From the NCBI GenBank assembly GCA_965219235.1, contig OZ244721.1, forward strand, positions 558,001-622,000: a DNA stretch of 64,000 nucleotides, written 5' to 3'. Below the pieces are notes generated by a model that saw only the letters and a list, made by a program, of their open reading frames with translations, did not search any database and was not told where the DNA came from. Positions 54,346 through 61,844 of this stretch are shown in pieces (position 1 is the stretch's first letter; the number at the start of each line of letters is the position of its first letter). The translations under genes were made by a program, and so were the position numbers. Source of the stretch: CBDHCC01 sp965219235 (lineage in GTDB: Bacteria > Pseudomonadota > Alphaproteobacteria > Sphingomonadales > Sphingomonadaceae).

Positions 54346-55127
54346 CGGAGGGTGATCGCCGGGGGGGGCGGGGGATCGGAGCCGACGCGGAAGACGAGGC
54401 GCAACGGTGCGCCGCCGGCGGGCGTCAGCGTCACCTCCACGGCTCGGGGCAGGAGGTCGGGACGGGCCGGCGACCAGCCGTCGGACCAACTGCCATCCAA
54501 TGCTCGGAACCGTGCTGAAGCGTTTGATATCGGGGAAATGATGATCGCAGAGGGTCCGGGCTGCGCACCGTCGAGCCGAGGCCAGGCCACGCGCTTCAGC
54601 GCCCCATCCTCGACCAGATAGCCCGCCTTCTGCAGGTCGGGGCGCGGCAGGTCGCCGGGATTCGCGACCCCGCCGCGCACCAGCACGAAGAGGAAGCCGC
54701 CCGCCGCCGAGCCCGCGCCGCCCGCGAAGGCGGGGTCGATGCCGCCGCTGGCGTTGCGTGTCGGCCGCGCCACCGCCTGGGTCAGGTCGCCGCCGATCAG
54801 CGCGCGGGCGCGCATCAACTCCGCGTCCGCCTTGGCCGAGCGCGTCGCCGTGCCCTGAATGTCGATGCCGGAGCGCAGCACCGCCACCCCGGCGAGCGAC
54901 AGCAGGCCGAAGATGAAGACGGCGACCACCATCTCGACGAGGGTGAAGCCGACCTCTCGCGCGTTGCGCGCGCGCGAGGTCGCCCCCCTCCCTTCCAGGG
55001 AGGGGTCGGGGGTGGGTGCGAGGCGAAGCCGAGCCGCGGCGGCCGGGGCAGAGCCGGCTCGCTGACGCTCGCCACCCACCCCCGACCCCTCCTTGAAAGG
55101 GAGGGGAGGCTGACTTGCCTGCCTCAC
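54342..55127 (-). CDS. gspJ: Type II secretion minor pseudopilin GspJ with repeat-extended leader
   Basis: 261 residues from GTG 55127, overlapping the gspI stop (GTGA). The mature part begins at FTLVEMVVAVFIFGLLSLAG after a Gly cleavage site at residue 60. It continues with the GspJ beta domain (LMRARALIGGDLTQAVARPT, GGFLFVLVRGG). The 60-residue leader is almost wholly encoded by a palindromic repeat (LPFKEGSGVGGERQRAG, LAPTPDPSLEGRG) plus a small hairpin (SRARNARE). An in-frame GTG inside the repeat (GV in SGVGG) could be an alternative start. Confidence 0.9.
   Translation of the reverse strand: MRQASQPPLPFKEGSGVGGERQRAGSAPAAAARLRLAPTPDPSLEGRGATSRARNAREVGFTLVEMVVAVFIFGLLSLAGVAVLRSGIDIQGTATRSAKADAELMRARALIGGDLTQAVARPTRNASGGIDPAFAGGAGSAAGGFLFVLVRGGVANPGDLPRPDLQKAGYLVEDGALKRVAWPRLDGAQPGPSAIIISPISNASARFRALDGSWSDGWSPARPDLLPRAVEVTLTPAGGAPLRLVFRVGSDPPPPPAITLR
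54950..55107. repeat. Pseudopilin palindromic repeat, copy in gspJ
   Basis: The main element (54985-55107) has arms CCCTCCCTTCCAGGGAGGGG + TCGGGGGTGGGTGCGAG and GCCACCCACCCCCGA + CCCCTCCTTGAAAGGGAGGG, with a variable inner loop. Next to it, 54951-54981 is an imperfect hairpin, GACCTCTCGCGCG...CGCGCGAGGTC, touching the codons before the prepilin cleavage site. Confidence 0.85.
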
Positions 55128-55621
55128 GCCACCGGCCTCACCACCGTCAGCACGCTGGGCGAGCCGCCGTCCACCGGCACCGCGCGCACGTCGATGCGCG
55201 CCACCCGCCCGTCGCCGAGCGGTGCGGCGGTGACCTCGATCCGGAACCGGCGACCGCCGTTCGTCACCGTCTCCGCCGACTGCCCCAGCGCGAGCGGGCC
55301 CGGGTCCGTGGTAAGCTCGGCCGCCCGGTTCTGCGCCACCACCGCACCCAGCGAGCGCACCTCCAACTCGCCCGCCTGGCGCAGCGCGAAGGCATTGAGC
55401 CGCATCAGCGCCAGCGCGGCGATTGCGAAGACGGCCAGCGCCACGAGCATCTCGATCAACGTGAAGCCCTCCTGACCTCCCCTCCCTGCAAGGGAGGGGC
55501 TGGGGGTGGGTGCGAGGCGAAGCCGAGCCGCGGCGACCGCACCGGAGCCGGCTCGCTGACGCTCGCCACCCACCCCCGACCCCTCCCTGGAAGGGAGGGG
55601 AGTCGATCGCTCCCCCCTCAT
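55124..55621 (-). CDS. gspI: Type II secretion minor pseudopilin GspI with repeat-extended leader
   Basis: 165 residues from ATG 55621 (ATGA overlap with gspH). The mature sequence FTLIEMLVALAVFAIAALAL starts after Gly52, followed by ALRQAGELEVRSLGAVVAQN and TTDPGPLALG typical of GspI. The leader (RSTPLPSREGSGVGGERQRA, LAPTPSPSLAGRGGQEG) is the translation of a palindromic repeat and is about 40 residues longer than family norms. It occupies the pilus tip with GspJ and GspK. Confidence 0.9.
   Translation of the reverse strand: MRGERSTPLPSREGSGVGGERQRAGSGAVAAARLRLAPTPSPSLAGRGGQEGFTLIEMLVALAVFAIAALALMRLNAFALRQAGELEVRSLGAVVAQNRAAELTTDPGPLALGQSAETVTNGGRRFRIEVTAAPLGDGRVARIDVRAVPVDGGSPSVLTVVRPVA
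55477..55601. repeat. Pseudopilin palindromic repeat, copy in gspI
   Basis: Arms CCTCCCTGCAAGGGAGGGG + CTGGGGGTGGGTGCGAG and GCCACCCACCCCCGA + CCCCTCCCTGGAAGGGAGGG. The inner sequence GCGAAGCCGAGCCGCGGC...GAGCCGGCTCGCTGACGCTC is nearly the same as in the gspJ copy. The element ends three codons before the cleavage-site Gly. Confidence 0.88.
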
Positions 55622-56235
55622 CGCACCGCCACGTCGCCGGACGCGTCGAGCGCCACCGTCACCGCCTCGCCGTCGCGGGCCAGCACCACGTCGGTCGGCT
55701 GGTCGGGCAGGCCGAGCGCGTCGAAGGCGATGCGGGCGCCGGGCTGGCCGCCGGCCATGGCGGTGGTGCCCGTGGGCCAGGTCGCCGCCGCGAAGGGACC
55801 GTCGGAGAGCGGCTGCCAGCCGCCCTCGACCCAGCGTTCGAAGCCATAGCCCGACGCGGTGACATAGAGGCCGGTCGGCCGCCCCTCGATCACCGCCCGG
55901 TCGCGCGCCGCCGCCACACGCGCGGCGAAGCGCTCGCCCACGCCGAGCAGCCGCCCGCGCGGATCGGGCAGGTTCACAACCACGGCGGCGGCGAGCAGGC
56001 CCATCAGGGTGACGACCACCATGAGTTCGACGAGGGTGAAGCCACCCTCTCGCGCGTTGTTCGCGCGAGAGGGTGCTCCTGCGAAAGCAGGAGCCCAACG
56101 GTGTTCGTCTCCCCTCTCTGCAAGGGAGGGGCTGGGGGTGGGTGCGCGTGGCTCGCTGGCGCTCGCACCCACCCCCAGCCCCTCCCTTGCAGGGAGGGGA
56201 GTCAGGGCCTCAGTTCGAGGACGAGATGTCGGCAT
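55618..56235 (-). CDS. gspH: Type II secretion pseudopilin GspH with repeat-extended leader
   Basis: 205 residues if ATG 56235 is used, which overlaps the end of gspG by 26 bases. The mature part starts FTLVELMVVVTLMGLLAAAV after 65 leader residues and continues as a GspH domain (RFAARVAAARDRAVIEGRPT, PDPRGRLLG). The leader reads LPAREGLGVGASASEPRAPT and PSPSLAERG from a palindromic repeat, then WAPAFAGAPSRANNAREGG from two smaller hairpins. No start codon lies between the repeats and the cleavage site; an in-frame GTG inside the main repeat is the only plausible internal start. Confidence 0.88.
   Translation of the reverse strand: MPTSRPRTEALTPLPAREGLGVGASASEPRAPTPSPSLAERGDEHRWAPAFAGAPSRANNAREGGFTLVELMVVVTLMGLLAAAVVVNLPDPRGRLLGVGERFAARVAAARDRAVIEGRPTGLYVTASGYGFERWVEGGWQPLSDGPFAAATWPTGTTAMAGGQPGARIAFDALGLPDQPTDVVLARDGEAVTVALDASGDVAVR
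56043..56200. repeat. Pseudopilin palindromic repeat and two satellite hairpins, copy in gspH
   Basis: 56109-56200 is the main element: CTGCAAGGGAGGGG + CTGGGGGTGGGTGCG facing CGCACCCACCCCCAG + CCCCTCCCTTGCAG, with a shorter inner part than the other copies. Beside it lie ACCCTCTCGCGCG/CGCGCGAGAGGGT (56044-56074, perfect 13-bp arms) and GCTCCTGC-GAAA-GCAGGAGC (56075-56094). All are translated in frame in gspH. Confidence 0.88.
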
Positions 56236-56791
56236 CAGTCCCCTCGCCGCCCGGCGCGCCGTCGGCGCCCAGCGAGAGGATCTCGTAGGGACTGCCGTCG
56301 CGGCCCGGCACCTGCAGCTGGTAGGGACGGCCCCAGGGATCGTCCGGCAGCTTCTTGATATAGCCGCCGGGGCGGTAGCGGCCGGGCTGCGCCAGCCCGG
56401 CGGGCGCGGTCGCCAGCGCCTGCAGCCCCTGCGAGCCGCTCGGGAAGGCCATGTTGTCGAGCCGGTACTGCTCCATCGCCGAGGAGAGCGTGGAGATGTC
56501 GGCGCGCGCCTTGGTCACCATCGCGCGGTCCTGGCTGGGCAGCACGTTGATGAGGACCACGGTGGCGAGCAGGCCGATGATGACGATCACGACCATGAGT
56601 TCAATGAGGGTGAAGCCCTGTTCTCCCCTCCCTGCAAGGGAGGGGCTGGGGGTGGGTGCGCGGGCGGAGCGCGCGCTCGCGAAACGACGGCTGCGTCCCC
56701 TGCATCGAAGCTCGCTGGCGCTCGCACCCACCCCCGACCCCTCCCTTTCAGGGAGGGGAGATGGAAGGCGGGTGAGGAGACAGTCGATCAT
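56210..56791 (-). CDS. gspG: Type II secretion major pseudopilin GspG with repeat-extended leader
   Basis: 193 residues from ATG 56791 (ATGA overlap with gspF). The mature pseudopilin starts FTLIELMVVIVIIGLLATVV after Gly59. It shows the full GspG pattern: AMVTKARADISTLSSAMEQY, LDNMAFPSGSQGLQAL, GGYIKKLPDDPWGRPYQLQV and GSPYEILSLGADGAPGGEGT. The normal leader is about 8-10 residues; here residues 9-57 are repeat-encoded (PSPLPEREGSGVGASASE, APTPSPSLAGRG). GspG builds the pseudopilus, so efficient processing by GspO would matter most for this gene. Confidence 0.92.
   Translation of the reverse strand: MIDCLLTRLPSPLPEREGSGVGASASELRCRGRSRRFASARSARAPTPSPSLAGRGEQGFTLIELMVVIVIIGLLATVVLINVLPSQDRAMVTKARADISTLSSAMEQYRLDNMAFPSGSQGLQALATAPAGLAQPGRYRPGGYIKKLPDDPWGRPYQLQVPGRDGSPYEILSLGADGAPGGEGTDADISSSN
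56624..56760. repeat. Pseudopilin palindromic repeat, copy in gspG
   Basis: Arms CTCCCCTCCCTGCAAGGGAG + GGGCTGGGGGTGGGTGCGCG and CGCACCCACCCCCGA + CCCCTCCCTTTCAGGGAGGG. The loop differs from that of the gspI/gspJ copies, while the arms are nearly identical. It begins two codons upstream of the cleavage-site Gly of GspG. Confidence 0.88.
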
Positions 56792-58005
56792 GTTCCGGCG
56801 AGGCTCTGCAGTTGGAGGATGGGGAGGAGGATGGCGAGCACGATGGTGGCGACCACCACGCCCATGACGATGATGATGAGTGGTTCGAGGAGCGAGAGGA
56901 AGCCCGTCGTGAAGGCGTCGAACTCGCGCTCCAGCGTCTCGGCGGCGCGCGCCAGCATGGTGTCCAGCCGCCCCGCGCTCTCGCCGCCGGCCGCCAGATA
57001 GACCAGGATCGGCGGGAACACGCCCGCCTCGCGCAGGCCCGCCGACAGGCTGCCGCCCGCGCGGATCGACAGGACGATGTTGTCCGATGCGAGGCGAAGG
57101 CGACGGTTGTGGACGGTCTGGGCGGTCAGCCGCATCCCCTCCAGGATCGGCAGGCGGCTCGCCACCATCGTCGCCAGCGTGCGCGCGAGGCGGGCGGCGT
57201 GGAGGTCGCGGATCAGCCGCCCGATCAGCGGCACCTTGAGCAGCCATGTGTCGAAGGCGAGCCGGTTGCCCTCGTCCTTGAGCAGCCACCATGTTAGCGC
57301 TCCCAACGCGACGAGCCCCAGCAGGATCGCCCACCAATAGCCCGCCATCAGCGCCGACAGCCCCATCACCGCGCGGGTCAGGAACGGCAGTTGCTGGCCG
57401 ACATCGTCGAACTGCTCGACCACCTTGGGGATGACGAAGATCATGAGCGCGGTCACGACCACCATGGCCACGACCGCCAGCACGACCGGATAGGCGAGCG
57501 CGGAGAGCACCTTGGACCGGATCGTGGCCTGACGCTCCAGGAGGCCGGACAGCCGCTCCAGGATCTCGGGCAGCGTGCCCGAACTCTCGCCGGCCGACAC
57601 GGTGGCGCGGTAGAGGGCGGGAAAGGACTTGGGCTCGCGGCCCATCGCGTCGGCCAGCCGCCGCCCCTCCGCCACGCCGTCGCGCACCGAGCCGACGATG
57701 CGCCGCACGTGGGGCTTGTCGGACTGGCGCGCGACCAGGCGCAGCGTCTCCTCCAGGGGCGTCACCTGGCTGATCTCGGCCAGCTGGCGGGTGACCAGCG
57801 TCAGTTCGCGCGAGGTGAGCTTGTTGCGGGCGAGCGTGAGGAACGGCGTGTCGGCGGCCGCGTCCGCCGCCGCCTCGTCCAGCTTGACGACGTAGAGCGA
57901 CCGCTGCGCCAGCCGCTCGCCCGCGTCGGTGCGGGTCGCCGCCGCCATACGCCCGCGCCGCTCGCGCCCGGCGGTGTCGATCGCGAGGTAGGACCAGTCG
58001 GCCAT
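56788..58005 (-). CDS. gspF: Type II secretion inner-membrane platform protein GspF
   Basis: 405 residues, standard length. WSYLAIDTAGRERRGRMAA is the N-terminal block. Two GspF domains (about 70-190 and 275-400) each carry the VTRQLAEI / TLATMVASRLPILEGMRLTA motif. Three transmembrane segments are visible (VLALVAMVVVTALMIFVIPK-like, WAILLGLVALGALTWWLL, PLIIIVMGVVVATIVLAI). It transmits GspE movement to pseudopilus growth. It lies 9 bases after gspE. Confidence 0.95.
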   Translation of the reverse strand: MADWSYLAIDTAGRERRGRMAAATRTDAGERLAQRSLYVVKLDEAAADAAADTPFLTLARNKLTSRELTLVTRQLAEISQVTPLEETLRLVARQSDKPHVRRIVGSVRDGVAEGRRLADAMGREPKSFPALYRATVSAGESSGTLPEILERLSGLLERQATIRSKVLSALAYPVVLAVVAMVVVTALMIFVIPKVVEQFDDVGQQLPFLTRAVMGLSALMAGYWWAILLGLVALGALTWWLLKDEGNRLAFDTWLLKVPLIGRLIRDLHAARLARTLATMVASRLPILEGMRLTAQTVHNRRLRLASDNIVLSIRAGGSLSAGLREAGVFPPILVYLAAGGESAGRLDTMLARAAETLEREFDAFTTGFLSLLEPLIIIVMGVVVATIVLAILLPILQLQSLAGT

Positions 58006-58014
58006 GGGCCGGTC

Positions 58015-59604
58015 CTACGCCTCCTCGTCCGCCGTGTCGCGCCGCGAGATGCGGATCGCCTCGGCGGGCGTGGTGGTGCCGGCCAGCACCAGCCGGCGCG
58101 CCTCCGACGTCAGGCTGGGGCCGTTGGCAAAGGCGTGGGCGGCGATCGCGTCCTCGTCCCCGCCCTCGCCGATCAGCCGTCGGACGGTGTCGTCGATACG
58201 GATCGCCTCGAACACCCCCACCCGGCCCTTGAAGCCGGTCTGCGAGCAGGCGTCGCAGCCGACCGCCTGCCACACCGTCGCCCCATCCGGCAGCCCAAGC
58301 GCGGCGACGGTGCCCGCGTCCGCCTCCTGCGGCTCGCGGCAGACCTCGCACAACCGCCGCACCAGCCGCTGGGCGAGCACGGCGCGCAATGTGGAGGCGA
58401 GCAGGAAGGGCTCGATCCGCATGTCGCGCAGCCGGGTGATCGCGCCCGCCGCGTCGTTGGTGTGGACGGTGGAGAGGACGAGGTGGCCGGTCAGCGACGC
58501 CTGCACCGCGATCTCGGCGGTCTCCCGGTCGCGGATCTCGCCCACCATCACGACGTCGGGGTCCTGGCGCAGGATGGCGCGCAGGCCGCTGGCGAAGGTG
58601 AGGCCGACCTTGGCGTTCACCTGCGTCTGGCCGACGCCCTCCACGGCATACTCCACCGGGTCTTCGACGGTCAGGATGTTGCGGCTGCCGTCGTTCAGGC
58701 TCTGGAGGCCGGCGTAGAGCGTGGTGGTCTTGCCCGACCCGGTCGGTCCGGTGACGAGCAGGATGCCGTTGGGCTCGGCCAGCGCATCGCGCAGCACGGC
58801 GGCCGCGCGGCCGGTGACGCCCAGATGGTCGAGGTCGATGCCCGCCTTGTCCTTGTCGAGCACGCGCAGGACGACGCGCTCGCCCGCGCGATTGGGCAAT
58901 GTGGAGACGCGCACGTCGATCAGCTTGCCGCCGAGCTGGAGCGAGATGCGGCCGTCCTGCGGCACTCGGCGCTCGGCGATGTCGAGGCGCGCCATGACCT
59001 TGATCCGGCTGACCACCACGGGCGCGACGTGCGGCGGCATCCGGAGCGCCTCGCGCAGCACGCCGTCCTCGCGCATCCGGATGACCAGGCCGGTCTCGTA
59101 GGGTTCGATGTGGATGTCCGACACGCCGCGGCGCGCCGCCTCCGCGATGATGCCGTTGATGAGGCGGATGGCGGGCGCGTCGTCGGCGGAATCGAGCAGG
59201 TCGTCGGCGCTCGGCAGGTCGCCCGCGATCAGATCGAGGCCCTCGGCGTCGCCGATCTGTCCGGCCATCGCCATCGCCTGGCTGTCGATCGCGTAATGCT
59301 CCGACAGATGGCGGTCGAAGGTCTGGCCGTCGACCGCCTCCACGGTGAAGGCGTGGCCCAGCCGGCGGCGGACCTCCAGCAGGCGGCGCGGGTCCGCGCC
59401 CTCCCGCAAGGCGAGCCGCGCACCCTCGCCGTCCAGCATCACCACCCCGTGTTCGCGCGCGAAGCCGTAGGGCAGGTCCTGGCGGCGTTCGAGCGCCGGC
59501 AGCGCCTCCTCCACCAGACCGCCGCCATGCCGCGGGGCCTCGTCGGATCGCGCCACCGCGTCCAGGTCGGCGGCGACCAGGGGGGCTAGGTCGGCCTCGA
59601 TCAC
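58015..59604 (-). CDS. gspE: Type II secretion ATPase GspE
   Basis: 529 residues from GTG 59604 (GTGA overlap with gspD). The N-terminal domain (1-150) binds GspL. The ATPase core shows LLVTGPTGSGKTTTLYAGL (Walker A), the Asp box ILTVEDPVEYAVEGVGQTQV, DPDVVMVGEIRDRETAEIAV (Walker B) and STVHTNDAAGAITRL (His box). The zinc tetra-Cys element CEVC...CDAC (VRRLCEVCREPQ, AVGCDACSQTGFKGR) is complete. It powers pseudopilus assembly at the cytoplasmic face. Confidence 0.95.
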   Translation of the reverse strand: MIEADLAPLVAADLDAVARSDEAPRHGGGLVEEALPALERRQDLPYGFAREHGVVMLDGEGARLALREGADPRRLLEVRRRLGHAFTVEAVDGQTFDRHLSEHYAIDSQAMAMAGQIGDAEGLDLIAGDLPSADDLLDSADDAPAIRLINGIIAEAARRGVSDIHIEPYETGLVIRMREDGVLREALRMPPHVAPVVVSRIKVMARLDIAERRVPQDGRISLQLGGKLIDVRVSTLPNRAGERVVLRVLDKDKAGIDLDHLGVTGRAAAVLRDALAEPNGILLVTGPTGSGKTTTLYAGLQSLNDGSRNILTVEDPVEYAVEGVGQTQVNAKVGLTFASGLRAILRQDPDVVMVGEIRDRETAEIAVQASLTGHLVLSTVHTNDAAGAITRLRDMRIEPFLLASTLRAVLAQRLVRRLCEVCREPQEADAGTVAALGLPDGATVWQAVGCDACSQTGFKGRVGVFEAIRIDDTVRRLIGEGGDEDAIAAHAFANGPSLTSEARRLVLAGTTTPAEAIRISRRDTADEEA

Positions 59605-61844
59605 CGCCTGGGATCCGGGGGCAGGAAGTCCGGGTCGCTCGCGGTCGGCGCGACCGGCACGTTGACCACCGTGCCCGGCGGCAGCGGCTGGCCGCCGGCG
59701 TCGTAGCCCTCGATGATCTGGTCGCCCGGCTGCGGTCCCGCGAACCCGCCCGGCGGCACCGCCCCCATATAGTCGCGCGCCAGTTCGTCGAGCGCCGGCT
59801 CCTCGTCCGGCCGGCGGCTGATTTGCACGCGGCGCACCCCGTCCCATCGCCGCGCCGCCACCGCGGCGGTGTCCGCGCGCGAGCGCAGGATGGTGGGGCG
59901 CAGGAAGACCACCAGGTTGGTCTTGTTGCGGGTCCGGCTCTTCGACCGGAACAGCGCACCGATCAGCGGCAGGTCGCCGAGCAGCGGGATCTTCTGAAGC
60001 GTGAAGCGCTCGTTGTCGTCCAAGAGGCCGCCGATCGCCGCGATGTCGCCGTCGTCCACCGTCAGCGTGGTGTCGAAGGACCGCTTGTTCAGGATGATGT
60101 CGGTGCTGTTCGTGCCCACCGCGCCGGCGATCGACGACACCTCCTGCCGGATGGCCAGCCGCACCTCTCCGCTCGAGTTCACCTGCGGCGTCACCTCCAG
60201 CTTGATGCCCACCTCCTCGCGCTGGGTGGTGCGGAAGGCGTTGTCGAAGTTGTTCGACAGGGCCTCTCCCGTGGTGATCGGGATTTCCTGCCCCACCAGG
60301 AAATTGGCCGTTTCGCCATCGTGCGTCGTGATGGAAGGCACCGACAGCAGGTTCGACTTGTCGTCCGACTGAACGGCGTTGATGATCGCCGCGAGGATGG
60401 CGTTGGAGCCGAGCGAGGTGGCGAAGCCCGCGAGCGCGCCGGTGGATTGGAGGAGCGAGGTCGCCGCCGCCGTCTGCAGCGTGTTGGTGAGCGGGCTGGT
60501 GTTAGTGGTCGTGACGACGTTGCCGTTCACCGTGGTGGTGGTCTGGTCGAGCAGCGTGGAGCCGATCGCGCCCGCCACCGTCAGGATGTTGGGCGTGGCG
60601 TTGGAGTAGTTGGTCGACAGGAACGGCGCGCCGTTGGTGGACGTCGGCGCGAGCAGGAACTGCACGCCCAGCCGCTTGGCCGCGTTGTCGCCGATCTCCA
60701 CGATGATGGCCTCGACCAGCACCTGGGCCTTGCGCTCATCCAGCTGGCGGATGGTCTCGCCCAGCATCCGTTGCAGGTCGGGGTTGGCCGCGATGATGAT
60801 GGCGTTCACGCCCTCCGCGCGCGTCACCACGGCTGTGCCGCGCCCGGTGAGCGGGTTCGTGCCGGCGGGCGAGGCGGGGGCGGAGGAGACGGGGACGGAC
60901 ACCGGGCCGGGCGTCGTCGCCTGCGTGTCGCCCGTGTCGCGGAACAGGCCCGGCCGGGACGAGGTGGTGGTGGAGGAGGGTGAGCGCTGGGCCGGCACGG
61001 GCTGGCTCGGCGTCTGGCCGACCAGTTGCTGCAGCACGGGCAGCAGGGCGGCGGCGTCCGCGTGCTCCAGCCGATAGACGCGGATCTCCGTTCCCGACGC
61101 GGCGCGGCCGTCCAGCTCGCCCGCGATGGCGGCGAAGCGCGCGACGTCGCCGGCCTCTCCGCGCAGCGCCACGGCGTTGGCGGAATCGACTGGCGAGACG
61201 GCGACGCCGCCCTCGCCCGCCAGGCCGGTCAGCGCCTCGGCCACCTCCCGCGCGCCGGCGTTCTTCAGATAGACGATCCGGCTTGCGGACGTGTCGCGAT
61301 CCAGCCGGCGCAGCACCTCGCGGATGCGGGGGATGTTGTCGGCATAGTCCACGATGACCAGCGAGTTGCCGGCCTTGTTCGCGGTGATCGATCCGTCCTT
61401 GCTGACCAGCGGACGCAGCGTGTCCACCACCGCCACCGCGTCGGCGGACTTCAGGCGGATGACCTCGGTCACGAAGGCGTTGCGGTTGGTGGCGCGGCCG
61501 ACGGGGGTCGGCTGGCTGGCCGCGGTGTCGGACGGCTGGATGCGATAGGCCCCGTTTGCGGTCGGGATCGCCACCAGCCCGTTGGCGCGCAGCGTGGACA
61601 GGAAGATCTCGAAATATTCGGAGCGGCTGAGCGGCCGGTCGGACACCACCGTCACCTTGCCCTGAACCCGGCCGTCCACGACGAAGGTGCGGCCGGTGAC
61701 GCGCGCCGCCTCCTGCACGAAGGCGCGGATGTCGGCCTCGCGCATGTTCAGGACGTATTGCGCCTGGGCGGCGGCCGGCGCCAGCACCGGGGCCAGCGAC
61801 AGCGACAGGGCGGCGAGCCGCCAGCGGGCGCGGCGCGACCTCAT
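59601..61844 (-). CDS. gspD: Type II secretion outer-membrane secretin GspD
   Basis: 747 residues from ATG 61844 (ATGA overlap with gspC). A signal peptide (LAALSLSLAPVLAPAAAQAQ) precedes N0-N3 domains (VLNMREADIRAFVQEAARVT; KSADAVAVVDTLRPLVSKDG; YLKNAGAREVAEALTGLAGE; VYRLEHADAAALLPVLQQLV). A Ser/Pro-rich linker (QRSPSSTTTSSRPG) follows. The secretin barrel has VEAIIVEIGDNAAKRLGVQF, VPSITTHDGETANFLVGQEI and IPLLGDLPLIGALFRSKSRT. It forms the multimeric exit channel. Confidence 0.95.
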   Translation of the reverse strand: MRSRRARWRLAALSLSLAPVLAPAAAQAQYVLNMREADIRAFVQEAARVTGRTFVVDGRVQGKVTVVSDRPLSRSEYFEIFLSTLRANGLVAIPTANGAYRIQPSDTAASQPTPVGRATNRNAFVTEVIRLKSADAVAVVDTLRPLVSKDGSITANKAGNSLVIVDYADNIPRIREVLRRLDRDTSASRIVYLKNAGAREVAEALTGLAGEGGVAVSPVDSANAVALRGEAGDVARFAAIAGELDGRAASGTEIRVYRLEHADAAALLPVLQQLVGQTPSQPVPAQRSPSSTTTSSRPGLFRDTGDTQATTPGPVSVPVSSAPASPAGTNPLTGRGTAVVTRAEGVNAIIIAANPDLQRMLGETIRQLDERKAQVLVEAIIVEIGDNAAKRLGVQFLLAPTSTNGAPFLSTNYSNATPNILTVAGAIGSTLLDQTTTTVNGNVVTTTNTSPLTNTLQTAAATSLLQSTGALAGFATSLGSNAILAAIINAVQSDDKSNLLSVPSITTHDGETANFLVGQEIPITTGEALSNNFDNAFRTTQREEVGIKLEVTPQVNSSGEVRLAIRQEVSSIAGAVGTNSTDIILNKRSFDTTLTVDDGDIAAIGGLLDDNERFTLQKIPLLGDLPLIGALFRSKSRTRNKTNLVVFLRPTILRSRADTAAVAARRWDGVRRVQISRRPDEEPALDELARDYMGAVPPGGFAGPQPGDQIIEGYDAGGQPLPPGTVVNVPVAPTASDPDFLPPDPRR

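Noticed and set aside
54950..56760. CRISPR-like array suggested by four similar repeats in 1.8 kb
   Set aside because: Spacing is irregular (about 300-500 bases), the repeats are long palindromes inside coding sequence, and no cas gene is present.
56788..59959. Long open extension of the gspG frame upstream through gspF and gspE
   Set aside because: The residues are Arg/Pro-rich shadow translation. gspF and gspE in other frames have full motif sets, and gspG starts at the ATGA overlap at 56791.
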